From contig MNCI01000270.1 in assembly GCA_015680685.1 (NCBI GenBank), positions 691,854 to 755,853 on the forward strand: 64,000 nt of DNA, read 5' to 3'. How positions within the stretch are numbered: the first letter of the stretch is position 1; each line of letters starts with the position of its first letter. Under the pieces are notes generated by a model. It was not told where the DNA came from and did not search any database. It saw only the letters and a list, made by a program, of their open reading frames with translations. Positions 32,619-43,693 of this stretch are shown here, in pieces. Made by a program: the position numbers and the translations under genes. This DNA comes from Gnetum montanum (taxonomy: Eukaryota > Streptophyta > Gnetopsida > Gnetales > Gnetaceae).

Positions 32619-33871
32619 TATATCGTCCAAAATATTCGGCTAGAGGCTTGAATGAACAGACGTTGAGAGATCTATGGATGAAATAGTAAGACCCTAACTT
32701 CGCCTGAGAGAAAGTTAAAAATTAACAAAGGAAGAGTGCCTTGAATGGTCTACATGTGGATCAAATGAGGACTTACCCAAATGTATGCAATTGCGATGCG
32801 TTGGGTTATACGTAAACAAATGCAAAATTGAATGTGTTTACATTGCTGGAAGCATGTCAGTGTGACTAACAGGGTATGACCTAAAACCAATGCATTTTTT
32901 GACCTATGAGACCCATTTTTGGAGTGGATCTACATGCCATGGATCATGATGGTTCTGTGTGCCAAATTTGTATTGATTTGGATGTCATTTTGGCCCTGTT
33001 TTAGTTGATGACGCTAGGCATTACGCTGTGCAGCGTTTGAAAAAGTAGCCCCAGTGTCACCAAGTTAAGATGGCATATTTGAGGCTTAAATTTGGATTTT
33101 TTGAAGCTTGTGAACAAGTACGAGCGCTATTGGTCCTTAGGGGTTGCCTAGATGTTGAAGATGCTCCCTAAAACTAATTTTTTCCCTATTTTTGTTTGGT
33201 CATGATGTGGTTATGCTGTGAAGCGTCTGAAAAAGTAACCCCAGCGTCACCAACTGAAAATACCTTATTTAAGGCCCAAATTTTGATTTTTCGAAGGCTC
33301 GGAGTTGCTGGGGGCCTTGGTGGAGGTCATGGAGGGGGGGGGGTCCTTGTGCTCAATTTCAACCTATTCTGGCTTAGTTCTGGGGCTCCAAAATTTGGTG
33401 ACGCTGATCCTTACGCTGTGCAGTGTCTAAAAAGTAACCCCAGCATCACCAAGTCAAAATGGCAATTTTGAGGCCCAAAATTTTATTTTCTAGAGGTTGG
33501 GAGTTGCTAGGGTCCTTGGTGGAGGTCATGGGGGATCCTTATGCTTGATTTTGACTTGTTTTGACTCAATTTCGGGGCTCCAAAAGTTGGTGATGCTGAT
33601 CCTCACGTTGGGCGGCGTAAGCTACAATGTGACCAAACTTTACTTAGCCAAAACCAAGCATTTTGAGCTCAAAACTTTTGATTCTGAATGTCAAAAGTTA
33701 GTGTAGTTACTTGTGGAACCTGGGGGAATCTTTCCTATTGAATCATGAACCATCAAGGGCTATTTCGGAGGCCTCCAAGTTTGGTCATTGTGTATTCATG
33801 CTTGGGTAGCTGCATGACTTAGCTTGAATCTTGTCTGAAAGTGCTAAGTTAAACTTTTTGTGGTGTTTTCA
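32619..33871 (-). repeat. 5' LTR of element C
   Basis: It starts TGAAAACACC at 33871 and ends CGATATA at 32619, 1253 bases. Compared with the 3' LTR it lacks about 700 bases at the join near 32830. It has an internal tandem duplication of about 200 bases (around 33270-33480 against 33480-33690; both contain GAGTTGCT-GG-CCTTGGTGGAGGTCATGG). Both changes arose after insertion or during replication. Confidence 0.75.
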
Positions 33872-34400
33872 AAACCCAAGAATTTCCTTGACCATGATGA
33901 ACATTGCATTTTTGGGGAACTGGTCCTCTCCCATGAAGTCTATGTGGATTGTGCCCTTCACCAGGATGTGTGCCCCGTTGAACAACTTCAAGCATGATGT
34001 CGTTGTGGGTTTGATCTGGTCAACCAAGCCCAACTTGTCCATAATAGGGAAGGGGATGATGTTCATGGTAGCCCCATCATCATCATTTACCCTTCGGATC
34101 TGATGTTGGCGGACCTAAATTATAATGAAAAGGGGTGTTGTAGTCACCTGGCCCCTTTCAGGATCTTCCCTAATGGCGTTGTCACAGAAAGTGAGTTGAG
34201 ACGGTTCTGGCTCTATAGGTGTGGACGGGAGCCTAACCGAGTGGATCACTTCCTCTTCTTCTAGCATGTCTTTGTTGACTGGAATCACTGTCAACATGTA
34301 GATCAGAGCCTCATGGTGTTGGACAAACATCATGATCAGATCATACAAGCTGAATGTAGTGTTTTTCTATTTTAGAGCTTGCTTGACCTAAGTGAGGGCA
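33872..34400 (-). pseudogene. Element B protease, N-terminal part
   Basis: The frame has LIMMFVQHHEALIYMLTVIP, QLTFCDNAIREDPERGQVTT, then the catalytic DDGA at 34081-34070, and FPIMDKLGLVDQIKPTTTSC and HIDFMGEDQFPKNAMFIMVK EILGF. It stops at the element C junction. The rest is at 25951-25560. One-base frame changes and a TAG upstream of DDGA show decay. Confidence 0.8.
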
Positions 34401-37315
34401 TCTAAGAGGTCTAGTCCACCCTTCTATTTAACACTTTCTTCCTCTTCTATTCATCCTAGAAGATGAATTTCCCAAGGAGGTATGACTTCGGATCTAGGTT
34501 AAGACCCTTTTTGGCAGGGCGACATGGACTGTGCGGTTATAGCAAAGTCCCTCTTTGTTGACGAGGGCATGGACATAAGGGGTGAAGACATAGGCTTGGA
34601 AATACCAAGGATGGTACTTCCTCTTGATGTCTCATCTACGAAATGCATTTCCTATTCTTTAGGACAAGAAGGTTGTTCATCTATCTTGTGCGGGATGGGG
34701 GCTATCAAAGGAGTCGGCCCCTTGATGATGAAAGGAGCTAATGACATTAACAGATGGGGTAGTGTAATTTTGCTAACATGTAGCATGGAGATGGATTCCC
34801 ATGGAGGGACTCTTAGAAAAAATGGCTATTACAAGCTTTAGCTAGTTGCTAGTGGTGCTGGTGCACTATGCTAAGGCTCATGGACCACGAATGGCTGCTG
34901 GGGTGGCCTAGGATCACTGTCGATACCAATGGCATTGATGATGTAACTGGCATTGTTGGCATTGAGGGGGTTTGTGAAAATATGCAGAGATAGATTCTCA
35001 AGGCATACTGGGTTGCTTTCATCCAATACGAGCTTTCCCTCATCGATTAATCTCTAGATGTCATCCTGCAACGCCAGACAGTAAGTTGTGTTGTGACAAC
35101 ACCGTTGGTAATAGTCATAAAACTTGTCCAGCCTAAAATCCTTAGGAACTGGGGGCTCATTGGGCAGGACCAAAGAGGGGTTCCTAAGGAGCTCATAGTA
35201 GCATTGATGTCTCTTGATTCTTTCTCCCGACATATGCTTGTGTTGGATGTGCCCTGCTACCAATAGCTACTTCAGGAGTTCTGAAGGCTTGAGAGGCAGT
35301 GAGGTGTACTTTGAGCGATATTTACATTCAAAGTTTAGTTTGGGTTGTGCAGATGTCTCAAGTGTAGGTACTGGAGGTTGCGGCATATTGCCCTACTTAG
35401 GCACGAGGTTAGCTACAAGTATGGTTAATTTCTTGTTGTTCTTGTTAACATTGTTACTAGGTTTGGGCTTGGCCTCGGTCACCACAGTGGCCACTATGGT
35501 TGTTGGGGCCTTATCCTTGTCCTTCTTTGTGAAGGTGTTTTTGTAGGCAATTTAGGCTAGGTCTTTACTTTCCTCGGTTGTGTCCTATATACTCTTAGTT
35601 TGAGCAAAGGCTTGACTAAGAGTGCAAGGGGTGAGGTAGCACAGTTTAGACTTGATAAAGTCACTCACTGCACCCTTAAAGATGGCCAGCAAGTGGGCCT
35701 CTGCAATGGGCTCATAGATTTCATTAAGGGTTTCACTCCATTTTTGGATGAACTTTTGGACTAGTTCTAGAGGATCCTGCTTCATGCTCATCAACTAGTC
35801 CAGCATGGTTTCCACCTTCAAGTTATACTTGAAGCACATCACGAACTAGGTCAGAAGCTCCTCTAGAGTTGAAATGGATGAGCGTGGTAGCCCATGGTAC
35901 CAATTTATGGCTTTCTCAACTAGGGACATAGCAAGGACATGAATAATTATGTGCGACCATTTTTGAAATAGAAGGGATTTAGACCTAAAGGTAACAAGAT
36001 CTGCATTGGGATCTCCCTCCCCATTGTACTTCATGAAGTGGGGGACGGACATCCCTGGGGGTAACGTTAGAGCAAGGATTGCAGGGCTGATGGGGTCATT
36101 ATGGTAAAAGTCCCTAACTTGTACCGTATCAAACCCAATAGCTTTGAGGCATTTTATTTCCTTGATGAGGGTTTGGATAAGCTGGAATGCTTGGTCCAGA
36201 CCCTGTGATGTTGTGGACAATTGGAGAACTGCCAAGGCAACTCCCATCTGTGGAATGGCAAGGGTGGCGGAATGACCCATAGGCAGTACTGTTGGGATAG
36301 GCCTCACAAATGATGCTACTTATGTTGTCCACCACCTAGTAGGTGGTGCTGCTGGAGCAACAATTGTGAGTTGGGCTACCAGATAGACCACTTGTGTCAT
36401 CGATGGAACACACCATAGCCTTGTGTTGGGTTGTACCATTTGCTAGGTTTGGTAAGTCTAAGGGTGAACATAATGAGACATCTACAATGGTTGTGGAAGA
36501 GTCGAAGAAGTGAATGGGGTCCATCATGTGGATAGGTCCAGGCCCACCGCGGTGGATGGAACAGATGTAAATGTAGGGATTGAAATAGAATTTGCGTACG
36601 ACTATGAAGTAGGTACAGTATGAACATGTGGCAAGGTAGCCATGATTGGTGTGTGATGTGCTATAGGAATGGGCTGATGAACGGTTTGTAGAGGCATAGT
36701 TGCTACAAATGAAACAGGGGAATAAGGGCATTGATACGTCAAGAAGGTGACATGGCTAACCATTGTAGTTATGATTGTAGGCTACGGGAGCGTAGGGATG
36801 ATCATAAAGGCAGGGGTGATAGACAACGAATTGGCCTAGAAGGACTAGGTAGGAGGAATCGTGATGGGGTTGGTTTGGCCTTCCTCATTGGATTGGGAAT
36901 CAAGTTCCTCCTTCCTATCCTAGAAGACGTCATCCTAGTTAGACATTGTATCTTGTTGCTCCCTAAGTCTGGCCAACTAGATTAGCTAGTCTAGAACCCT
37001 TTGATTTATCTGTGTCAAAGGTATGGAAGCACCCAAAGTGGGAACAAACTCCTTCCCATCGCAGTAAGTGAACTGGAAGCTACATTTGCCTTCGAATTCA
37101 TGTACATCCAAAGGCAAGTTTTCTTAAACCTTTGCACAGAGGAAGTTATAGCACTCATATTGCTAGGCTAAGCCCTCAGGTCCCCAGTTTTAGATCCTGA
37201 TGGATCTACGTGTTTCCAACATCGGGTTGAGCAGTTGTTCGACACATGTGATGCCTTGAACCATGATGGGAACTTCAATGTTGAAGGTATTAGTAGCAGT
37301 GGTTGTGGAAGTCAT
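34401..37315 (-). pseudogene. Element B gag
   Basis: Starting from the ATG at 37315 (MTSTTTATNTFNIEVPIMVQ, aligned with the F gag start), the product has EFEGKCSFQFTYCDGKEFVP, a long proline/serine/threonine linker, AFQLIQTLIKEIKCLKAIG (36200s), KYNGEGDPNADLVTFRS and the Retrotrans_gag core (HIIIHVLAMSLVEKAINWYH, SISTLEELLT, KQDPLELVQKFIQKWSETLN, SDFIKSKLCYLTPCTLSQAF). Near 35260-35054 follows a zinc-knuckle-like region with KFYDYYQRCCHN. Long frames survive between stops, so decay is moderate. It would form the particle coat. Confidence 0.85.
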
Positions 37316-37753
37316 TGTTACTAAGCTAGATAGTTTTGCAAATGTGAAAAGAAAGGAACCGTTGAAGCACAAAGAAAGCTAAATAGTTTTGTGAAGGAGA
37401 AGAGCAAAGAAATTGGAAAGCAATCAAAAGGGACTTTATGTCTTGCCAAGCTCCCGAGGAACTGTTGAACCAACTTATCTATACCACACGATGCGTAAAC
37501 AACCGCAAATGGGTGTCATGTTTACGCTAGTGCATGATAGGGTATAGAATGCGTGCAAGACTACCGTAAGATAGGCAAGTCAGCTGGCGACCAAAGGCTT
37601 TATGTCCTGTAGGGTTCTTGAGGAACCGTCGAGGCAACCAATCTGCACCGCATGATGTGTAAACAACCATAGACAGGTGTCAAGTTTATGTTAATGCGTA
37701 TCAGGATGCAGAAGGCTTGTAGGACTATCATGACACATGGAAGGGCACCAAAA
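37316..37753 (-). other. Leader between element B primer-binding site and gag
   Basis: Non-coding leader of about 440 bases. On the minus strand it contains two related segments, each with an AAGCCTTTGG/TAAAGTCC-type word and a GTAAAC-ACGTTAGCG-type word (about 37440-37560 and 37600-37700). The F leader at 51880-52200 has a similar duplicated layout. No gene is seen. Confidence 0.5.
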
Positions 37754-37772
37754 GGCCCTCCTTCTAGTACCA
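37754..37772 (-). other. Putative primer-binding site, element B
   Basis: Minus-strand TGGTACTAGAAGGAGGGCC, seven bases after the LTR end CTATA. Confidence 0.65.
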
Positions 37773-37779
37773 AAAAAAT

Positions 37780-39516
37780 TATAGCAACCAAAAATGTCGG
37801 TGGTTGGAAAACATCAAGAGTTTGTTGGTCATTGGCAGTCTTAACCCTATTTTCATGGGAGGGCCATGTTGGATGGGATGAAAATGGGTTACCTTGAACA
37901 ATTTGGTCGATCAGACATAGACTTAGTCAGTGTTAATATACCCTTTTGCAACCAGATAATTTGAAAACGAGACTAATAGCACGAAGTAATGCTTAAATGT
38001 AAAAGGGACGGAAAATAGTGTAAAAGGAAATAATAAGCAAGAGACAAAGTAAAATGTAGTTAGAAAAATGCACCNCAATAATAAGCAAGAGACAAAGTAA
38101 AATGTAGTTAGAAAAATGCACCACTTCGAAGCTATGACTTTTCTCTACCAAGATGGATACAAACAGTTGCACAACACTAAGAAGTGCAGAGATCTCGAGA
38201 GTAACCAAGATGTGTAGAGCAAGATGGTTGTGTGCTTGAACGTGGACTCAGGCGTTAATAATGCAAAGTGCTACCAAGGTGGTAGAGAAGAGTAGAAAAA
38301 AATGTCAACTGAGAGTGCTAACTATTTACAATGTCAAATAGAAAGCTTATAATGCTCAAGCTTACAATGCTAACTTTTTGCTTGTCAGCCAAAAAAATTG
38401 TTAGCCAACCAGATTTTTCCAAAAAATTCGAGTAGGGCCTTTCGAACGTTGCTCATTGGGATATTTATAGGACCAAGGGCACGCGAAAGATGCATTTTGG
38501 ATGTCATGTTCCATGGGCTCATGTTGACCTATCTATGCTACACATGCCTGCAAGACCATTGGGTGAGTCTGCCATGTCGTAATTAAAAGCCTGCCACATT
38601 GTAATTGCACTGTTAGAGAAATGATGTGATTAGGTGGAGTGCATTGATGTAGCATAACTACCTACCACGCTTTGCTATGCTTTGTAGCATAGAATGTTTG
38701 GCATAGCATAGTATCTTGTCATGTTGTGCTACACTACGTAGTGTAGCGTAGCGTAGTGTAGCTGCTGGCTTGAAGAAAAAAATTGCGTTGTGTCCTACTA
38801 CACGTGTTGGAAACTTTTAAAGTGCCCCAACTATTTATTGCATATTTGTTACGTTGTGCTATGCTACATGGTGTATCATAACGTAGCAGCTGTCCTTAGT
38901 TGCAAAAAACATAGGCAACCTACAAAATTTTCCTTTTGCATTGCGAAGCTTATGAACCTACTAATCTTGCCCTTTGAGATGCCTTATGTCACTTTCACAG
39001 AATTGCTACGCCTCGCCAGGCCATGTAGCTTAGCATCGCTTAGTGGCCAACACGGCCTACTTCTTGCCAAGTTTGTCACTTTCTGATCGAAGGATACATT
39101 GTTGAAGGACTTGAAGTTGGGCGAGGGAACTAACCATCTAATTTTTTGCTACTCTATGCTATGCTTCATGGCATAGCATAGTGTACCACTACACTTTTGC
39201 AAACGTCTTCTAAAGTTTTCTATGCTCCATAGTGTAGAAAGCCTTCTTGACTTAGAAAAATTGTTGAAGTGTTTTGCACGTTCTAAGCACCGCCAAAAAT
39301 TCCATGCGCCACTCCTAAGTGTGTTATCAGCTGGATCAACTACTTAGGTGGGCAGGCTGGGGAATCTATTTAGCCTGTTGACACCTAGGGTAGAAAACCT
39401 ACTAAACTAGATAGTCTAAACATCAGAGCATCCATCTCCTGAAGAACTACCATAACGATGGCTAAATTGCAAAGACCTAGTGAAGCAAGCATGCCTTCGA
39501 ATTTTGGGTTGTTTCA
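37780..39516 (-). repeat. 5' LTR of element B
   Basis: It starts TGAAACAACCC at 39516 and ends GCTATA at 37780. A TATA box lies at 38470-38461. It contains a single N at 38075 flanked by an exact 46-base repeat (38029-38074 and 38077-38122), most likely an assembly join. The true length is then near 1690, equal to its 3' LTR. Confidence 0.85.
38029..38122. other. Assembly join: single N between two exact 46-base copies
   Basis: The sequence before the N is repeated after it, with one extra base in between. The 3' LTR of the same element has it only once. This is the pattern of two contig ends that overlap but were not merged. Confidence 0.75.
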
Positions 39517-41155
39517 AATCTGAATCTTTGTTGTTGTACTAGTGGCCACACACTATTATTTGTGTCTTTTCTATGTCTCTAACAGCAAAAGCTTTAAATT
39601 GGTATTACACACTTCCACATGCCTCCATCTCAACACTAGAGGAGCTGCTAACCCAGTTCATGACCTACTTCAAGTATAACTTGAAGCCCAAAGTCATGCT
39701 GGATCAGTTGATGGGCATTAAGCAAGACCCGCTAGAGTTGGTTCAAATGTTTATACAGTGGTGGAGTGCTACCTTGAATAAGATCTATAAGCCTATCGCA
39801 GAGGCCCATTTTTTGGCCATCTTCATGTGGGTGGTAAATGATTTCATCAAATCCAAGTTGTACTACCTAGCCCCATGCTCTCTCATTTAAGCTTTCACCT
39901 AGACAAAGAGCATCAAAGATGTAGCCAAAGTTAGTAAAGACCTGGCTTATGTTGCATACAAAAATGCATATACCAGAAAAGACAAAGAGAAGGGCAAAGC
40001 CACAATGGCCACTATGGCAAACAAGGCAAATCTCAATAGCAATAATAACAAAAAGGTGGCCACAATGTCAACTTATCCCATGCCTAGTTCAAGTAACATT
40101 TCCCAACCCTCCACGTCAGCACCAGAGGCATCAACCTAGCCTAAACCCAACTTCAATTGTAAAGATTGCTCCAAATACACCCCTTTTTCCATCAAGCCTT
40201 TAGAACTCTTGAAGCAATTGTTGGGGGTTGGGTATATTCAACATAAAAAGATGTCGAAGGAGGCAACCAAACAACATCAATGGTATTGTGATCTCCTTAG
40301 GAACCCCTCCTTGGCTATGCCCAATGAACTACCAGTTCCTAAGAACTTCAAACTAGAACGGTTCTGTGACTACCATCAACTTTGTGGTCATGACATGGAT
40401 TACTATCTAGCATTAAAAGATGACATCCAATGGATGATTGATTAGGGGAAGTTAGTTCTAGATGAAAGAAACCCTGTCAGCCTTGAAAATCAATCCATGC
40501 ACTTTTACAAGGATCCCCTCCATGCTAACAATGTGGGGTACATTATCAACACGATTGGCTTAGATAGTAACCCATAACTGCTACAGTAGCCATTTGTGAT
40601 TCGTGTGCCTCAACGTAGCATAGCAACACCAACAATAGTAAAAAAGATGCCGCAATAGCCATTCATCCTGAAGGTTCCCCCTCAGACATTTGCCCTTGCA
40701 CCCTTCATATTCAAGACTGCATTGTTGCTTGTGCTAACGCCACAAGCACCATTTGTCATTAGGGGGCCAAAACACTCAACTTCCCCCATCACACAAAGCC
40801 AATCTAAGACGACATCATAGCCTTCCTATTCAAAGAAATGGGAAGAGCATTTGATGAATGAAATGTCCAAGGAATGTACCGCTTGAGGTTCCCCCAAGCC
40901 TAGCCCCTCGTCCTCCATGCTTATGTCCCCCTCATCATCAATAGTTGATGCCACTACATGTACACAATCATCGCCATCCCATCCAAAAGGGTCTAGCCCC
41001 AAACCTGAAACTGCTACTCCTCAAGAAATTCATCTTCTAGGACAAATGGATGAAGAGAAGGATAACAACCAACAAGAAAGTGGACAGGACCTTCTAGACA
41101 TCCTTACTCAAGTCAAACAGGCTCTAAAACAAAAGAATACAACCTTGAGCATGTA
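39517..41155 (+). pseudogene. E2 gag, C-terminal part
   Basis: This continues 15239-16531. After the target copy AATCT the frame reads SLLLY, WPHTII, MSLTAKALNWYYTLPHASIS, TLEELLTQF, KQDPLELVQMFIQWWSATLN and DFIKSKLYYLAPCSL, the Retrotrans_gag core. A lysine-rich segment follows, then a zinc-knuckle-like FCDYHQLCGHDMDYYLALKD (C-x2-H-x4-H with Tyr in the last Cys position, where F has Cys). After it come LHANNVGYIINTIGLD and an acidic tail (MDEEKDNNQQESGQDLLDIL). Stops such as TAG in SLI-stop-AFT break it into several frames. Confidence 0.85.
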
Positions 41156-41980
41156 AGACCTGGTAATGACCTCCACTATACACTGCGAGGCCTTGATTTA
41201 CATGTTAATGTCCATATCGTTTGACAAAAACATGCCGAAAGAGAAGAAAGGAATCCATGTGGTCATGCTTCCTTCTACACTCGAAGAACCGTGGCCAGCT
41301 CAGTTGACATTTTGTGATGAGTCCATCAAGGATAACCTTGAGAAGTGCCAGGCCACAATAGCACCCCTATTCATCACAATTTGGGTTGGTCAGCATAAGA
41401 TCTGAAGAGTACATTTTGATGATGGGGCTGCTACAAATGTCATCTTGTTCCCCATAGTGGACAAATTGGGTTTGGTGGATCAAATCAAACCCACGATAAC
41501 CTCATGTCTGAATTCATTTATCAGAGCATGGGTAGTGGTAAAGGGGACTATCCACATTAACTTTATGGTAGGAGAGCAGTTCCCCACAAGTGCAACATTC
41601 ATCATGGTAGAAGAGATGCCTAGGTTTAACTTGATCTTGGGGAGGTCGTGGTTAGCCTAACTCAGGTCCATCTCTTCATCCATACATCAAGAAATCCACC
41701 TACCTTACGTAGGTAGGGAGGTGGTGATTTACGGTCATGAAGCCAACACCCAAGCAATAAACAATGTTGACATACAGCAAGGTTCAGAAGTAATAACCTC
41801 TGAGAATGAAATGCCTATCTCCACTGAAGCTTCTTTTCTAGAAAATGAGCTAGCCCAAGATGCTAGCTGAGAAAATAAAACTACATGGGCCAAATTACCT
41901 TTTCAAGAAATAGATAACGATATAGAAGAATACTGCAACAAAGCCACTCAGCCTTATGCATCATCGAGCCCATGATGGGT
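41156..41980 (+). pseudogene. E2 protease
   Basis: The frame has HCEALIYMLMSISFDKNMPK, QLTFCDESIKDNLEKCQATI, a DDGA catalytic-type motif at 41418-41429 (preceded by RVHF), ATNVILFPIVDKLGLVDQIK, VVVKGTIHINFMVGEQFPTS and FNLILGRSWLA. The conserved DDGA and ILGRSWL are the two signature sites of a plant Ty3 aspartic protease. A TGA before RVHF and a TAA after SWLA show decay. It directly follows gag, and R1 and the antisense gene come next. Confidence 0.82.
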
Positions 41981-42139
41981 CAGAAAGTAGCTGCGAGCAT
42001 AATTGTTACTTGCGTAGTGTAACAACTCCACTGTGTCAGAAAAAATTAATGCTTATCATATGTTTATTCTTTGTTTGCTTCACATTCGTTCATTTACATT
42101 AAGTGTCCACCTCATTCTTTAAACTTTTCACATCACATC

Positions 42140-42295
42140 CACTATTTACATCATGCCACAGCCCACTAAGGCCTAAAATTGGCAAACATTTTCTTTACCA
42201 TCATGCGATGGCCTAAAATGGCCTAAAACAAGCAATGGCTTAGAATGGCCTAGAACTATTGTTGTGGCCCAAAATGGCCTAGAACTAAAACGAGA
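42140..42295 (+). repeat. Minisatellite R1 after E2 protease
   Basis: Tandem units such as GATGGCCTAAAATGGCCTAA, with CTAGAACTA variants, about 27 bases each. It lies between the protease and the 3' end of the antisense gene, as in B and F. Confidence 0.72.
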
Positions 42296-43291
42296 TGCTC
42301 CCAAGGAGTTTAATTAATAAAAAAAGATAAAGAATAAAATGAAAAATAAATACACCACATAAGCCAAAATGAAATAAATCTCTTCATATTCCATTTTTTT
42401 CTTTCAAAATATTAATTAGTAATGTCATTCATTGAGTATCACCCATGGGAAAGGTCATTTCCCTTTTGGGAGATTCATTGACTATCACCTATTACATAAA
42501 CCTTTCGTATGCCCTATAGGCATCCTGATATTGTTTACTGTAGGTGGAACGTTCTAGTTTATACATGTGTTTGTGGTTTTTTTGTGCCTACCCCCACTCA
42601 TAAACTTTTGCACTATAGTCCTTCTAGTCTTGGTTTTTCTGAGCTAGTAGGTCCATTTGCAAGCACTATTCTATTATTTCATGAGTGGCCTCATTGTTGT
42701 GTCTCATGGTCATCCAATTCCTTGCGTAGTCGATGACATCCATGCGCCAACTGCCATCATTAGTATTTTGGGCCAACAAGAATTCATTCTTGGATTGGAG
42801 ATCTTCCACCTCAGTGGTGAGATTGGCCTTCTCCTTCTCAAGCCTCTGTACCCATTTCTAGAGGTCTTCATTCACACACTTGCACTCCCACAAGGGGCGT
42901 GCCAAGTATAGCACACATTGTCTTATTTCGTTGTATATGCAATGAGGTACTTCGATCACCTCCAGTGGAAATTCAAGCATGGCGTCAACCTCAACCACTT
43001 TCTTAGGGTCCCACTTAAGATGAGAGGCTACCAACTACACATAGAAAGGCATTAGTCACAGTGGCATAGTGAAGTAAAAACAATTTAGAGAGTCTAGCGT
43101 AGCAACTTTAACTTATCCACTTCCGGGTGGATCTACTTCAGATGGTTGATCATGTTGTCAACCATCCCCTCCATGAAAGTAAATTTGTTGAGGGTCTCAG
43201 TCCATGGTCACAAGTGAATCAAGGAAGGCCCAAAGGTATCAACAGTGGTGTCAGCTGCATAGTGAAACGTGTTAGCCATAATGGAGAGGAA

Positions 43292-43517
43292 TCATGATAA
43301 AGCTGATGAACAAAATAAATGATAGTGTAAAGTTCCTATCCACCAAACCTTCATGATAAAGCTAATGAACAAAATAAATGATAGTGTAAAGTTCCTATCC
43401 ACCAAACCTTCANNNNNNNNNNNNNNNNNNNNNNNNNNNNNNNNNNNNNNNNNNNNNNNNNNNNNNNNNNNNNNNNNNNNNNNNNNNNNNNNNNNNNNNN
43501 NNNNNNNNNNNNNNNNN
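43292..43517. other. Sequence gap of 105 N preceded by a 59-base direct repeat
   Basis: N runs from 43413 to 43517. Just before it, 43292-43350 is repeated at 43351-43409 with one difference. It falls in the intron 5 area of the antisense gene, where the F copy has this sequence once. It is probably an assembly artefact. Confidence 0.8.
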
Positions 43518-43693
43518 AGGGGTAGGGGGGGCATGGGGGTCATCAATCAACATACTATCAAATATGCAATCAAACTTACCAGCATCAAAATGAAGCCCCT
43601 CTCCTTCTAGCTAACCCAACAACATAGCAGCATCCTCAATGCTCATGTGCCCCTTCGGTATTGAACTACTTTCCGCAAAAGGATCATCAGCAG

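Larger units (their letters stand above)
25957..33871 (-). mobile_element. Element C: gag-protease-only LTR element nested in B protease
   Basis: Minus-strand order from 33871: 5' LTR, primer-binding site, gag, protease, R1 and R3 blocks, 3' region, polypurine tract and 3' LTR. The flanks AAACT (25952-25956) and AAACC (33872-33876) fit a 5-base target duplication, and the host protease frame reads across them. No antisense gene, reverse transcriptase, RNase H or integrase is present. R1 and R3 lie close together, so everything between them has been lost. It would depend on enzymes from relatives. Its LTRs differ greatly from those of B and E, but termini, PBS and polypurine tract agree. Confidence 0.82.
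16532..39516 (-). mobile_element. Element B: Tat-type LTR retrotransposon nested in E2 gag
   Basis: Minus-strand order from 39516: 5' LTR (39516-37780), primer-binding site, gag, protease (split by element C), R1, the antisense gene, additional RNase H, integrase, R3, 3' region, polypurine tract and 3' LTR (18224-16532). Flanks GATCT and AATCT fit a 5-base target duplication with one change. Without C it is about 15 kb. Reverse transcriptase and the first RNase H are missing, so it could move only with help, if at all. The two LTRs have diverged noticeably by eye, so the insertion is old. Confidence 0.85.

Noticed and set aside
35214-35546. Plus-strand frame of 110 codons with a hydrophobic C-terminus
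   Set aside because: It is the complement of element B gag, whose minus-strand similarity to E2 and F gag is clear over the same bases.
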